Source: Acidobacteriota bacterium
Lineage (GTDB): Bacteria > Acidobacteriota > Blastocatellia > Pyrinomonadales > Pyrinomonadaceae
Length of the DNA stretch: 64,000 nucleotides
Reading direction: 5' to 3'
Assembly (NCBI GenBank): GCA_019639235.1
Contig: JAHBSG010000006.1
Span: 62,001 to 126,000 of the forward strand
Below the pieces are notes generated by a model. That model saw only the letters and a list, made by a program, of their open reading frames with translations. It ran no database searches and was not told where the DNA came from. Within the stretch, counting starts at the first letter, position 1, and each line of letters starts with the position of its first letter. Shown here one piece after another: positions 43,576 through 51,740 of the stretch. The position numbers and the translations under genes were made by a program.

Positions 43576-44826
43576 ATGAATAAACGATTGTTCGTCTTGC
43601 TGTTTTGTCTGTTCGTCGTAAACATCGGCTTCGGGATCACGTTGCCGGTGCTGCCGTTTTATGCGGAAAGATTAGCTCTTGCAGAGGGCGCTTCGACGAA
43701 CACTGTAGGGTTACATGTCGGACTTCTGACCGGGATTTATGCGTTAATGCAGCTGCTTTTCGCCCCCGTCTGGGGAGTGTGGTCCGACCGCGTTGGACGC
43801 AAGCCGCTTCTGTTGCTCGGGATCGCCGGGTACGGGGCCACTCAAGTATTGTTCGGTGCGGCGTCCGATCTTTGGTTGCTCTACGCCGCGCGGATCGTTG
43901 GCGGTGCGCTTTCTTCGGCGGCCCTTCCGGCTGCGGCGGCTTACGTTTCTGACGAAACGACTGCGGAGAACCGCAATCGGGGTATGGCATGGCTGGGGAC
44001 AGCAGCAAGCCTTGGGGTCGTCGTGGGTCCTGCTCTTGGTGGCACATTGGCTGGCCGCGAGTGGCACTTTTCGGCAAGCTGGTGGCATTTTGTTATCGAC
44101 AGCTTCTCCGTTCCATTTTTTTCGGCCGCTGTTTTGGCTTTCCTCGTATTGTTTGTAGCAGCAAAGTGGCTTCCCGAATCGCTCGGCATAAAGGCAATTT
44201 CGATCGGCGAGCCGGAGAAACCTGGCTGGAGAGAACTTGCGAACAGGTTGCGCCCGCTGCTCATTCTAGCGTTCATCGGTCAGTTCGGATTAGCACTTTT
44301 CGAGGCGATCATCGCGCTCTTTGCAGGTGCGAGATTCGATTACGGACCGGCCGAAGTCGGAGCAATCTTCCTCGTGTGCGGGCTGGTGATGGGGATTTTC
44401 CAATCGCTTCTGATGACCGGTTATTTTACCGAGCGTATTTCTGAAATTTTCCGAATCGTGATCGGCTTCGTTTTGATGGGGATAAGCTTAGCGTCCTTAG
44501 GTATCGCCAAGAATTTCTCGACCGTCATCGGTCTGGTTGGCGCGCTGGCCCTCGGCATGGCCATGATCGCGCCGAATCTTTCTGCCCTGATATCCAAACG
44601 TGCTGGTTCGGCGAATACGGGCGCCGCACTCGGTGTGCAAAGCGTGGCGAACAGTTTGGGGCAGTTCATTGGTCCCGTGTTGGGCGGCGTGCTGTTCGGC
44701 TGGAACGTTGGCATACCTTTCTTCCTTACAGGCTTACTGCTAGTGGTGACAGGATTGGTGGTGGTATGGGCTAGCGGGTCGGCAGGTTCTGATGGCTACT
44801 CTCGAGCGGGCGAGAAAGAAATATAA
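43576..44826 (+). CDS. MFS efflux transporter, TetA-like
   Basis: This 416-aa protein has 12 predicted membrane helices. Motif A is GVWSDRVGRKPLL after helix 2 and motif C-like GTAASLGVVVGPALGGTLAG is in helix 5, typical of drug:H+ antiporters (DHA1, TetA group). Its substrate is unknown; linkage to the copper and GAPDH genes suggests either metal-chelate or phosphate-ester export as in some arsenic islands (ArsJ-like arrangements), but the sequence is not clearly ArsJ. Confidence 0.88.
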   Translation: MNKRLFVLLFCLFVVNIGFGITLPVLPFYAERLALAEGASTNTVGLHVGLLTGIYALMQLLFAPVWGVWSDRVGRKPLLLLGIAGYGATQVLFGAASDLWLLYAARIVGGALSSAALPAAAAYVSDETTAENRNRGMAWLGTAASLGVVVGPALGGTLAGREWHFSASWWHFVIDSFSVPFFSAAVLAFLVLFVAAKWLPESLGIKAISIGEPEKPGWRELANRLRPLLILAFIGQFGLALFEAIIALFAGARFDYGPAEVGAIFLVCGLVMGIFQSLLMTGYFTERISEIFRIVIGFVLMGISLASLGIAKNFSTVIGLVGALALGMAMIAPNLSALISKRAGSANTGAALGVQSVANSLGQFIGPVLGGVLFGWNVGIPFFLTGLLLVVTGLVVVWASGSAGSDGYSRAGEKEI

Positions 44827-44869
44827 CGCGGGAATTGAGGATGAATATCGAATAGATGGGAGACAAGAA

Positions 44870-45904
44870 ATGAACAAAATTAAGGTTGGTGTAAATGGCT
44901 ATGGAGTGATCGGAAAGCGAGTAGCGGACGCGGTTGAGTCGCAGGACGATATGGAACTGGCCGGCGTTTGCGATGTGTCGGCCGACTGGCGGATAAGGGT
45001 TGCGGTAGAAAAGGGCTTCCCGGTTTTCGCGTTCGATGACGCGTCAGATCAACGGATGGCTGACGCGGGCGTAGGGACCTCGGGCACGCTCGCGGTGATG
45101 CTCGACGGGAGCGATATAGTGGTCGATTGCACCCCGAAAAAGATCGCCGCGCAGAACATCGAGCAATACAGATCCCGGAACCTGAAATTCATCGTTCAGG
45201 GGGGCGAAAAACACGAGACGACGGGCCACTCGTTCAGTGCGGAAAACAATTACGTGACGGCCCTGGGGCGCGACAGCACCCGCGTCGTCTCCTGCAACAC
45301 CACGTCGATCGTGAGGACGCTTACCGCACTGAAATCGGCGGGGCTGCTTGCGAAGGCCCGCGGCACGCTGCTGCGGCGTGCGACCGACCCGTGGGAGAGC
45401 CATCTCGGCGGCATAATGAACACGCTTGTCCCTGAGAAGGAGATCCCGAGCCACCAGGGCCCCGACGCCCAGACCGTCGATCCGGAACTCGATGTGATCA
45501 CGGCGGCGGTGAAGGTCCCCGAGACGCTCAGTCACCTTCATTACTGGAACGTGCAACTGACAAGAACGTCCACCTCTGAAGAAGTGCTCGAGGCGTTCGC
45601 TTCCTCGACACGCACAGCATTCATAAAGTACTCCGATGGCCTGCCGGCTAACAACACGGTGAAAGAGCTCATGCTGAGCCTCGGGCGCCCGTACGGTGAC
45701 ATGTACGAGGTCGCGATCTGGGAGGACATGGTCAAAGTGATCGGCGACGAACTGTTTTACGCGTACCTTGTAGACAACCAGGCGATCGTGATCCCGGAAA
45801 CGATCGATGCCATCCGGGCGCTGACCGGAATCGAGACGTCCGCCGAGCGGTCGATCGAAAAGACCAACAAAACCCTCGGGATCAAGACCCGCTTCCTGGG
45901 ATGA
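44870..45904 (+). CDS. gap: Archaeal-type (type II) glyceraldehyde-3-phosphate dehydrogenase
   Basis: This 344-aa protein starts at ATG 44870 with KVGVNGYGVIGKRVADAV, the archaeal GAPDH Rossmann motif. The catalytic Cys is in VVSCNTTSIVRTL (about residue 141) and the LRRATDPWESHLGGIMNTLVP stretch matches archaeal enzymes. Bacterial GAPDH would show SCTTNC. It oxidises glyceraldehyde 3-phosphate with NAD(P)+. Presence beside an MFS pump and PRPP/phosphorylase genes suggests a transferred cassette. A longer frame upstream overlaps the MFS gene and is not used. Confidence 0.93.
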   Translation: MNKIKVGVNGYGVIGKRVADAVESQDDMELAGVCDVSADWRIRVAVEKGFPVFAFDDASDQRMADAGVGTSGTLAVMLDGSDIVVDCTPKKIAAQNIEQYRSRNLKFIVQGGEKHETTGHSFSAENNYVTALGRDSTRVVSCNTTSIVRTLTALKSAGLLAKARGTLLRRATDPWESHLGGIMNTLVPEKEIPSHQGPDAQTVDPELDVITAAVKVPETLSHLHYWNVQLTRTSTSEEVLEAFASSTRTAFIKYSDGLPANNTVKELMLSLGRPYGDMYEVAIWEDMVKVIGDELFYAYLVDNQAIVIPETIDAIRALTGIETSAERSIEKTNKTLGIKTRFLG

Positions 45905-46063
45905 TGGTTCGAGAAGTTCTAAGGGGCATGTACCTGATATGCGCTTGTGAACTAGACGGCATAGCGTTGATCTGTCCATGCGTAACGGTTTATCGTTGAG
46001 AGCGACTTAGACGTCGTCGCGGCCTCCGCATTTCATCTTGAGTTCGGCTTTCAGATCCCCGAT

Positions 46064-46291
46064 CTAATTGTCAGTCGAAGCCGTAGCCGCTGAATCGGAG
46101 CGGTAGGACTCGAACGTAACGGTTCCGGCGGTGTTGAACCCGTCGCAGTAGCGCGGAATGAACCGCAACAGATACCTCTCGGCGGAACCGCCCGCGTGCT
46201 CGAATACAGTGGCCAACCCGTAAGGGGTTTCCGATCCGATAAGTCTGTCCTCGGAGCTATTTAGTGCGGTCCGCCCTTCGATAGAGGTCAA
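46064..46291 (-). CDS. Weak hypothetical ORF (75 aa)
   Basis: The frame opens only with a TTG at 46291 and encodes a 75-residue product with no recognised motif or signal. It is in the same direction as the copper genes to its right. It could be a gene fragment, as the next features include a truncated DUF305 gene. Confidence 0.3.
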   Translation of the reverse strand: MTSIEGRTALNSSEDRLIGSETPYGLATVFEHAGGSAERYLLRFIPRYCDGFNTAGTVTFESYRSDSAATASTDN

Positions 46292-46336
46292 TCAAAAACC
46301 ACCGACGTCATCTACCTTTTTTTGGAACTGCGGGAT

Positions 46337-46489
46337 CTATTGGTTTGTGTAATCTTCCGGGCTTTCGTCGAATTTGTCCTTGCACGAAGTCGAACAAAAG
46401 TAGTACGTGTCTCCTTTGTATTCGGACCGCCCGGCGGCTTCCGATTCTTCGATCTGCATCCCGCAGACCGGGTCTGTTTGCTTGGCCAT
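46337..46489 (-). CDS. Stand-alone YHS-domain protein
   Basis: This 50-aa protein starts at ATG 46489 after a GGAGG site. The sequence DPVCGMQI and YYFCSTSCKDKF gives the complete YHS Cys/Met metal-binding set. The same motif pair starts the CopA ATPase at 47268-50018. Small YHS proteins accompany copper ATPases and are thought to deliver or sense copper. It is shorter than 60 codons but the pattern is unmistakable. Confidence 0.88.
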   Translation of the reverse strand: MAKQTDPVCGMQIEESEAAGRSEYKGDTYYFCSTSCKDKFDESPEDYTNQ

Positions 46490-46608
46490 AATTTTCCTCC
46501 ATTGTCACTGATTCGCCTGCACTCGCGGGCGAAACGTTTCTGCTTGAGATCCAAACATCATTTTAGCTCTGACCTGCCTCGGAAATTGGTACGCAGAGCT
46601 ACATTTAT

Positions 46609-46815
46609 CTATTTACGCTCCAGAATCCGGTTCATCTGGTCGATCTCCCGCTTATGGCTCTCGATGATCTCCCCACAAAGTCGGAGAATCTCCGGGTATT
46701 CCAGCCTCGGATTATCGCACATCAGGATCGCTCCGGAGTGATGCGGGATCACAGAGGCGAATGCCTCACCGTGACCTCGAAATCGCCGACGCGTGTCGTC
46801 CTGAAAACCGCGCGC
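46609..46815 (-). pseudogene. Truncated DUF305 gene
   Basis: The frame contains the C-terminal half of a DUF305 protein, ASVIPHHSGAILMCDN followed by EIIESHKREIDQMNRIL, ending at a TAG (46609-46611). Upstream in frame the sequence is not DUF305-like and a TAG occurs at 46816-46818, with no start codon or membrane helices. Compared with the intact copies at 21459 and 22702 the N-terminal part is missing. Confidence 0.7.
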
Positions 46816-46875
46816 CTAGGGCAGCCGTCTCGGTTTTCGGTTTCTGTTCGCCAATTTTCCCTGTGACTTTTCGAC

Positions 46876-47250
46876 CTACTGCACGATCAGCTTCCCGCGC
46901 AGCATGTTCATCCCGCACGCGAACGTGAACTCGCCCGTTTGCGCCGGGGTGAACTCGATCGGCGTGGTCTTGAACGCCGGGAGATCGCGGGCGATCCCGA
47001 AACCGCCGAAAACCACCTGCTCGCTGCACGACGACGTTTCGTCGCGGTAAAAATTCAGACGCACGGGAACGTCCTTCTTCACCACGATCACGTCCGGTGC
47101 ATACCCGCCCTTCACGGTCACCTTTATCTCCTGCACGCCGGTCTCGTTAGTTTCGGCAGCGACCTTCTCGCGCTCGCCGAAGAAGTACCACAGCGTCAAA
47201 CCGACCAGAGCGACGCCGCCCAGAATCACGACAATCTCCATTGTGTCCAT
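46876..47250 (-). CDS. Membrane-anchored cupredoxin-like protein
   Basis: This 124-aa protein has one N-terminal membrane helix (about 5-24) and a cupredoxin_1 domain: VTVKGGYAPDVIVVKKDVPVRLNF, SSCSEQVVFGGFGIARDLP, and FACGMNMLRGKLIV. A perfect AGGAGG precedes the ATG at 47250. It lies just downstream of copA (18 nt), so the ATPase and this periplasmic acceptor are co-expressed. A likely receiver of exported copper. Confidence 0.9.
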   Translation of the reverse strand: MDTMEIVVILGGVALVGLTLWYFFGEREKVAAETNETGVQEIKVTVKGGYAPDVIVVKKDVPVRLNFYRDETSSCSEQVVFGGFGIARDLPAFKTTPIEFTPAQTGEFTFACGMNMLRGKLIVQ

Positions 47251-47267
47251 ATAAGTCCTCCTATTCG

Positions 47268-50018
47268 TTAGCCGACCACCGGCCCGCCGAATTTGCGCAG
47301 GCGCAAGCTGTTCGCGACCACCGACACCGACGAAAGCGACATCGCCGCCGAAGCGATGATCGGCGAGAGCAACCAGCCCGTAAGCGGGTAAAGCAGGCCC
47401 GCCGCGATGGGGATCCCGATCACGTTGTAGATGAACGCCCAGAACAGATTCTGCTTCACCGAACGGATCGTCGCCTTCGACAACCCGATCGCGGTGACCA
47501 CCCCGCGTAGATCCCCCTTGATCAGCGTGATGTCGCTCGCCTCGATCGCGACATCCGTTCCGGTGCCTATGGCGATCCCAACGTCCGCCTGCGCGAGAGC
47601 GGGCGCGTCGTTGATGCCGTCCCCGACCATCCCTACCAGTTTCTTTTCACTCTGCAGGCGTTTGATCTCGCCCGATTTGCCTTCCGGCAGCACCTCAGCG
47701 AGCACGCGTTTGATCCCGACCTGCCCCGCGACCGCTTCCGCCGTTCTGCGGTTATCGCCGGTGATCATTACGACTTCGAGTCCCAACTTTTGCAGCGATG
47801 CGATCGCATCCGCGGACTCCGGTTTGATCGTGTCGGCGACCGCGACCACGCCGGCGAACTTGCCGTCGATCGCCGCGAACATCGGCGTTTTGCCCTCCGT
47901 TGCAAGCCTCTCCGCCGTCGTTTCCGCGCCTCCCAGTTCGATTTTCCGCTCGTTCATCAGGCGCACGTTCCCGAGAAGAAGATCCTTACCCGCGACGCGC
48001 GATTCGATTCCGCGCCCTTCGAGGGCGTTGAAGCTTTCCGGCTTGGCGAACTCTAGCCCCCTTTCCTGAGCGCCGCGCACGATCGCGGCGGCCAGGGGAT
48101 GTTCGCTTTGCCTTTCGGCCGACGCAACGATCTTCAGGAAATCGTTCTCCGCGAAACCGTCCGCCGCGACGACATCAGTGAGAGCCGGTTCGCCCTTGGT
48201 GATGGTGCCGGTCTTGTCGAGGACGATCGTGTCGAGCTTGTGGGCCGTCTCCAGGCTGTCGCCGCCCTTGATCAATATGCCGTTCTCCGCGCCGCGACCC
48301 GTCCCGACCATGATCGCCGTCGGGGTAGCGAGCCCGAGCGCGCACGGGCAGGCGATGATCAGCACCGAGACGAAGTTCACCAGCGCCATAGTGAACCGCA
48401 CTTCCGGTGAGGCGGCGACGAACCACACCACGAACGTCGCGATCGCTATGGAGATCACGATCGGGGTGAATATCCCGCTGATCGTATCGGCGAGTTTCGC
48501 GATCGGCGGCTTGGACCCTTGCGCGTCCTGCACCAGCCGGACGATCTGCTGCAGGGCGGTGTCCTTGCCGACCTTCGTCGCCCGGAACGAGAAGGCTCCG
48601 GTTTTGTTGATCGTGGCGCCGAAGATCTCGTCCCCGACTTTCTTCTCGACCGGGATCGACTCGCCCGTGAGCATCGACTCGTCAACCGCCGACGAACCTT
48701 CCGTCACCACGCCGTCGACGGGTATCTTGTCTCCCGGGCGCACCAGGACGATGTCGTCCGGGACGACCTCCTCGGTCTCGATCTCGATCTCCCGCCCGTC
48801 GCGGATCACGCGGGCCGTTTTCGCCTGCAGGCCGACAAGTTTCTTTATCGCCGCGCCCGTTTGCCCCTTCGCTCTCGCCTCCAGCAGTCTCCCCAATACG
48901 ATAAGGGCAATAATAACGCTGGCCGCTTCGAAATAGACCGGCACGGTTGGCGCACCTTCCATCCCCGGCATGTTCATAGTCTGCCCGACGGCGTTGGCGA
49001 AAAACGAAGGAAACAGCGTCGCGAGTACCGAGTAAATATATGCGGTGCCGGTGCCGACGGCGATGAGCGTGTTCATGTCGGCGGCACGGTGCCGAAACGC
49101 CGCCCATGCTCCGCGGTAGAACTGCCAGCCAGAATAAAAAACGACCGGCGTCGCAAGAACGAGCTGAAGCCAGTTCACGCCGCGGAAATTGAACAACTCG
49201 ATACGCCCGTGGGACATGACGATCACCAGTATCGGCAGTGACAAAACGGCGGCGACCAGAAACTTTCGCTTTAAGTCGGAATACTCGGCGGCGTGAGCGT
49301 GTTCGAGCGAATCCTCGGCCGAATCGGAAATTCCGGAGACTTCGCGAACGTTGTAACCGAAATCTTCAATGGCGGCACGAATCTGTTTCACATCAACTGA
49401 ATTCGGAAGATACTCAACCGCGACGGTTTGGTTCGCGAGATTGAAGGCGGCCTTCACGACGCCGTTCCGTTTCATCAAATGACCTTCGAGCGGGGTGCCC
49501 GAGCCGGACGGTCTCGCCGAATCGTCCACTACGAATTCGGCCCGCGCCGTCCCCGCCGTGTCGTAGCCGGTGTCCTTGACGGTCTGCACCAGGGCGGCGA
49601 CGTTGGTCTTGCCGGGGTCGTACTTGACGGTCGCCTTCGCGGTGGCGAAATTGACCGAGCACGCGTCCACTCCCGGCTGTTTTTTCAGCTGTTTTTCGAT
49701 CCGGTTGGCACACGCGGCGCAGGTCATCCCCGTGATCGGCAGGTCGACCCGTTCGCCCGTACCATCCGGAAGCGAATGGTCGTTGTGCGTTCCGTCCGTG
49801 GCTTGTTTGGTGGTCAACCCATTGCTAACTTCCTTGTTACCGCTTGCGCTCTCGACCGCCTTCGCACCCGCGAATTCTTCCGGGGTCGCGTCGAATTTCT
49901 CCTTGCAGGAGGGGGAGCAGAAGTTGAACGTTTCGCCCCCGTACTCGCTCCGTCCTGCCGCGGTCGAAGGATCGATCTCCATCCCGCACACCGGATCGAC
50001 CGTTTTCGTCGTAATCAT
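47268..50018 (-). CDS. copA: CopA-type Cu(I) P1B-ATPase with N-terminal YHS domain
   Basis: This 916-aa protein has a YHS domain (residues 7-48: [16 protein letters not shown]). A HMA domain with [10 protein letters not shown] (CxxC at 100-103) follows, then a second HMA-like domain lacking CxxC (about 170-230), and a P1B-1 core: [34 protein letters not shown] plus CxxC indicates Cu(I)/Ag(I) export. The double modified N-terminus (YHS + HMA + degenerate HMA) is unusual but seen in Acidobacteria and Bacteroidetes relatives. AGGAGG precedes the ATG. Confidence 0.95.
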   Translation of the reverse strand: MITTKTVDPVCGMEIDPSTAAGRSEYGGETFNFCSPSCKEKFDATPEEFAGAKAVESASGNKEVSNGLTTKQATDGTHNDHSLPDGTGERVDLPITGMTCAACANRIEKQLKKQPGVDACSVNFATAKATVKYDPGKTNVAALVQTVKDTGYDTAGTARAEFVVDDSARPSGSGTPLEGHLMKRNGVVKAAFNLANQTVAVEYLPNSVDVKQIRAAIEDFGYNVREVSGISDSAEDSLEHAHAAEYSDLKRKFLVAAVLSLPILVIVMSHGRIELFNFRGVNWLQLVLATPVVFYSGWQFYRGAWAAFRHRAADMNTLIAVGTGTAYIYSVLATLFPSFFANAVGQTMNMPGMEGAPTVPVYFEAASVIIALIVLGRLLEARAKGQTGAAIKKLVGLQAKTARVIRDGREIEIETEEVVPDDIVLVRPGDKIPVDGVVTEGSSAVDESMLTGESIPVEKKVGDEIFGATINKTGAFSFRATKVGKDTALQQIVRLVQDAQGSKPPIAKLADTISGIFTPIVISIAIATFVVWFVAASPEVRFTMALVNFVSVLIIACPCALGLATPTAIMVGTGRGAENGILIKGGDSLETAHKLDTIVLDKTGTITKGEPALTDVVAADGFAENDFLKIVASAERQSEHPLAAAIVRGAQERGLEFAKPESFNALEGRGIESRVAGKDLLLGNVRLMNERKIELGGAETTAERLATEGKTPMFAAIDGKFAGVVAVADTIKPESADAIASLQKLGLEVVMITGDNRRTAEAVAGQVGIKRVLAEVLPEGKSGEIKRLQSEKKLVGMVGDGINDAPALAQADVGIAIGTGTDVAIEASDITLIKGDLRGVVTAIGLSKATIRSVKQNLFWAFIYNVIGIPIAAGLLYPLTGWLLSPIIASAAMSLSSVSVVANSLRLRKFGGPVVG

Positions 50019-50068
50019 TTATTCCTCCTGTTCACCCGCGGATCCACCAGCACCGCGATCAAGTACGC

Positions 50069-50317
50069 TCACTCCGCCGAATAACCGGCGCGGTCGAGCA
50101 CCTGGACGATTTTTTCACGGGAGGTCTCCTCGTCGTGATGCACCGTCACCCTTTTCGTCGGCACGTCCACCTCGACCGCGGACACGCCCTCGACGTCCGC
50201 GAAGGCTTTCGTGATCGAACTCGCACACCCGCCGCAGACGATTTCCGGGGCCGTCACCGTCGTGAAACTATTGTCATTCTTTTGGGGATCGCTCATTGTT
50301 TCGTTAACTGCATTCAT
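50069..50317 (-). CDS. CopZ-like heavy-metal-associated protein
   Basis: This 82-aa protein has a HMA domain with the metal site VCGGCASSITKAF (residues about 27-39), replacing the usual MxCxxC by IVCGGC, and ends GYSAE. It likely carries Cu(I) to CopA. It is the first gene after the MerR-type promoter at 50374-50405, 50 nt upstream of copA. Confidence 0.9.
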   Translation of the reverse strand: MNAVNETMSDPQKNDNSFTTVTAPEIVCGGCASSITKAFADVEGVSAVEVDVPTKRVTVHHDEETSREKIVQVLDRAGYSAE

Positions 50318-50373
50318 TTTTGATACCTCGCTGATCTCAGTAATAATTTCGGGGAAAATCGCCCGATAGATAA

Positions 50374-50405
50374 AGTCTATTCTCTGTAGTCGAATACAGT
50401 GTCAA
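50374..50405 (-). promoter_or_regulatory. MerR-type promoter for the HMA/copA operon
   Basis: On the minus strand TTGACA (50400-50405) and TAGACT (50374-50379) are spaced by 20 nt. The spacer holds the perfect dyad CTGTA-TTCGAC-TACAG (50384-50399), nearly the same as in the merR promoter at 51015-51045. MerR activation of copper export is expected. Confidence 0.75.
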
Positions 50406-50434
50406 GTGTTTTCTTTCGAAAATCGGAAAAATAT

Positions 50435-50959
50435 TTACAGCCCATTTTTTCTCAGCTTTTTCTGCACCACGCGCCCAGCGGCCGGGGAGGGATTTTGCAT
50501 CTCCGTCGTCTCGATCAAGCCGCAGATATTGCCCGGCGCGCGCCCGACCTCGTCCCACTCCTCCAAGGTGCGAGTGAGCTCGCGGTGGTGCCGCTGCAAC
50601 TCCTTGATCCGTTCGGATACCTCCGCGAGGCGCCGACGCACGATCCCCCGGACGTTGTCGCACGGGCTCGCGCCCTTCTCGGCGTCGCTGATGATGTGCC
50701 GGATCTCGTCGAGCGAGAAACCGAGGAATTGCGCCTTCCTGATGAACGCGAGGCGCTCCAGCACCGCTTCGTCGTAAAGCCGGTAACCGCTCCGCGAACG
50801 TGCGGGTCTCCCCAGAAGCCCGCTGCGCTCGTAGAATCTCAAGGCCTCGACGCCTACCCCCGATTCCTGTGAAACCTCACCGATCTTCATCGAAGTCCGG
50901 GGCGAAAGCCGATTAGTGCGACCAACGATCGTTGTCGCCGTGTTATTCCTTATCGCCAT
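50435..50959 (-). CDS. MerR-family copper-type regulator
   Basis: This 174-aa protein is taken from ATG 50959, which has a GGGGG ribosome-binding site; the conserved HTH starts 23 residues later (MKIGEVSQESGVGVEALRFYERSGLL). The C-terminal sensor has GASPCDNVRGIV and GNICGLIE, Cys pairs similar in position to metal-responsive MerR proteins of the CadR/ZntR/HMR group. It likely regulates its own gene and the HMA/copA operon from the two matching promoters. A start at 50890 without a ribosome-binding site is the alternative. Confidence 0.88.
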   Translation of the reverse strand: MAIRNNTATTIVGRTNRLSPRTSMKIGEVSQESGVGVEALRFYERSGLLGRPARSRSGYRLYDEAVLERLAFIRKAQFLGFSLDEIRHIISDAEKGASPCDNVRGIVRRRLAEVSERIKELQRHHRELTRTLEEWDEVGRAPGNICGLIETTEMQNPSPAAGRVVQKKLRKNGL

Positions 50960-51014
50960 TGTTTTTTGTCCCCCTGTTACACAAATTCCCAGCGCAATTC
51001 TGGTTACCATTCAA

Positions 51015-51045
51015 TGATAAACCCTGTAGTCGCGTATAGAGTCAA
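51015..51045 (-). promoter_or_regulatory. MerR-type promoter of the 50435-50959 regulator
   Basis: On the minus strand TTGACT (51040-51045) and TTATCA (51015-51020) are spaced by 19 nt, with CTATA-CGCGAC-TACAG in the spacer (one mismatch dyad). This is the classical MerR arrangement. Confidence 0.75.
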
Positions 51046-51375
51046 GCCCATTTATGGTTCTCCAGCGAAGCCTCTAGTCGGACACGCTTTAGTATCCCGA
51101 TTTACGTGGGCTTTCGCGCGGAGTGCGATGGCGGCCTTGGTATCAGTGAGACCGAAAAGGTGAAGCGCCCTTTCTTCAGCCGGGAGGCGCTCCAAAAGAT
51201 TAGGGGCGAACAAAGTCGCCCCTACTTCAATGGGATAAGAGTGATCCCGATCACTTCATACGGAGTTACCATCCTTGCATTTCGTGTCACAAGGACAGCA
51301 GCAACCATTCCTGATCGGGGCCGAGTTCTCGCTCGTCGAGGTGGCTCGCTGTTTCATCGGGCAGGAACAGCAGCG
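51046..51375. other. Intergenic region with two strong hairpins
   Basis: No gene was seen. TAGGGGCGA-ACAAAG-TCGCCCCTA (51201-51224) is a perfect 9-bp hairpin, and AGCGCC at 51164-51169 pairs with GGCGCT at 51186-51191. The compact tandem hairpins resemble a dispersed intergenic repeat element; no second copy was noticed in this window. Confidence 0.6.
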
Positions 51376-51726
51376 TTACCAATTCCTAGATTCAGCCGGT
51401 TTGACCACGAAGCAGTAGGTCGTTGCGGTGAGGAACAGTGCGGCCCCCACGAACACCTGCGGCTGCCGCATCATGTACGACGAGGCGGCGAACCCGAGCA
51501 GAAAAAACACGTTCGCGATGAGGGCCATCGTCCAGATAACCACGTCCCGCGCTCCGGTGCGGAGGAGAGCAATATTCAAGAACCCCGCCAGCACGATCGC
51601 GACGCCGGTCCCCAGGAACCACGCCGCCTCATACGAAATACCGTAGTAGTTTCGGAACGTGAAGGAGCAATGAAGGAGACCGAGGGCGATGATGAGTATG
51701 CTTGCGATCTTTTGGGCTGTTCTCAT
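51376..51726 (-). CDS. Four-helix membrane protein in the mercury-like operon
   Basis: This 116-aa protein is taken from ATG 51726 (GGGGACG upstream). Four predicted membrane helices, with a Cys near the start (GLLHCSF) and Cys110 region near the end (TTYCFVV). It has no recognised family. It is 15 nt after the selenoprotein-like gene and in the same direction, so it may be its membrane electron partner, which is inference. Confidence 0.75.
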   Translation of the reverse strand: MRTAQKIASILIIALGLLHCSFTFRNYYGISYEAAWFLGTGVAIVLAGFLNIALLRTGARDVVIWTMALIANVFFLLGFAASSYMMRQPQVFVGAALFLTATTYCFVVKPAESRNW

Positions 51727-51740
51727 TCGTCCCCACAAAC

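Noticed and set aside
45044..45979. 311-codon antisense frame over GAPDH
   Set aside because: Sense strand carries an intact archaeal-type GAPDH; the antisense product is Arg/His-rich without domains.
46080..46160. Second tRNA-like string (GGACTCGAAC)
   Set aside because: No cloverleaf pairs flank it; it is a chance match in a weak ORF region.
48178..49241. Long plus-strand frames over copA
   Set aside because: Both are antisense to an intact P-type ATPase with all motifs.
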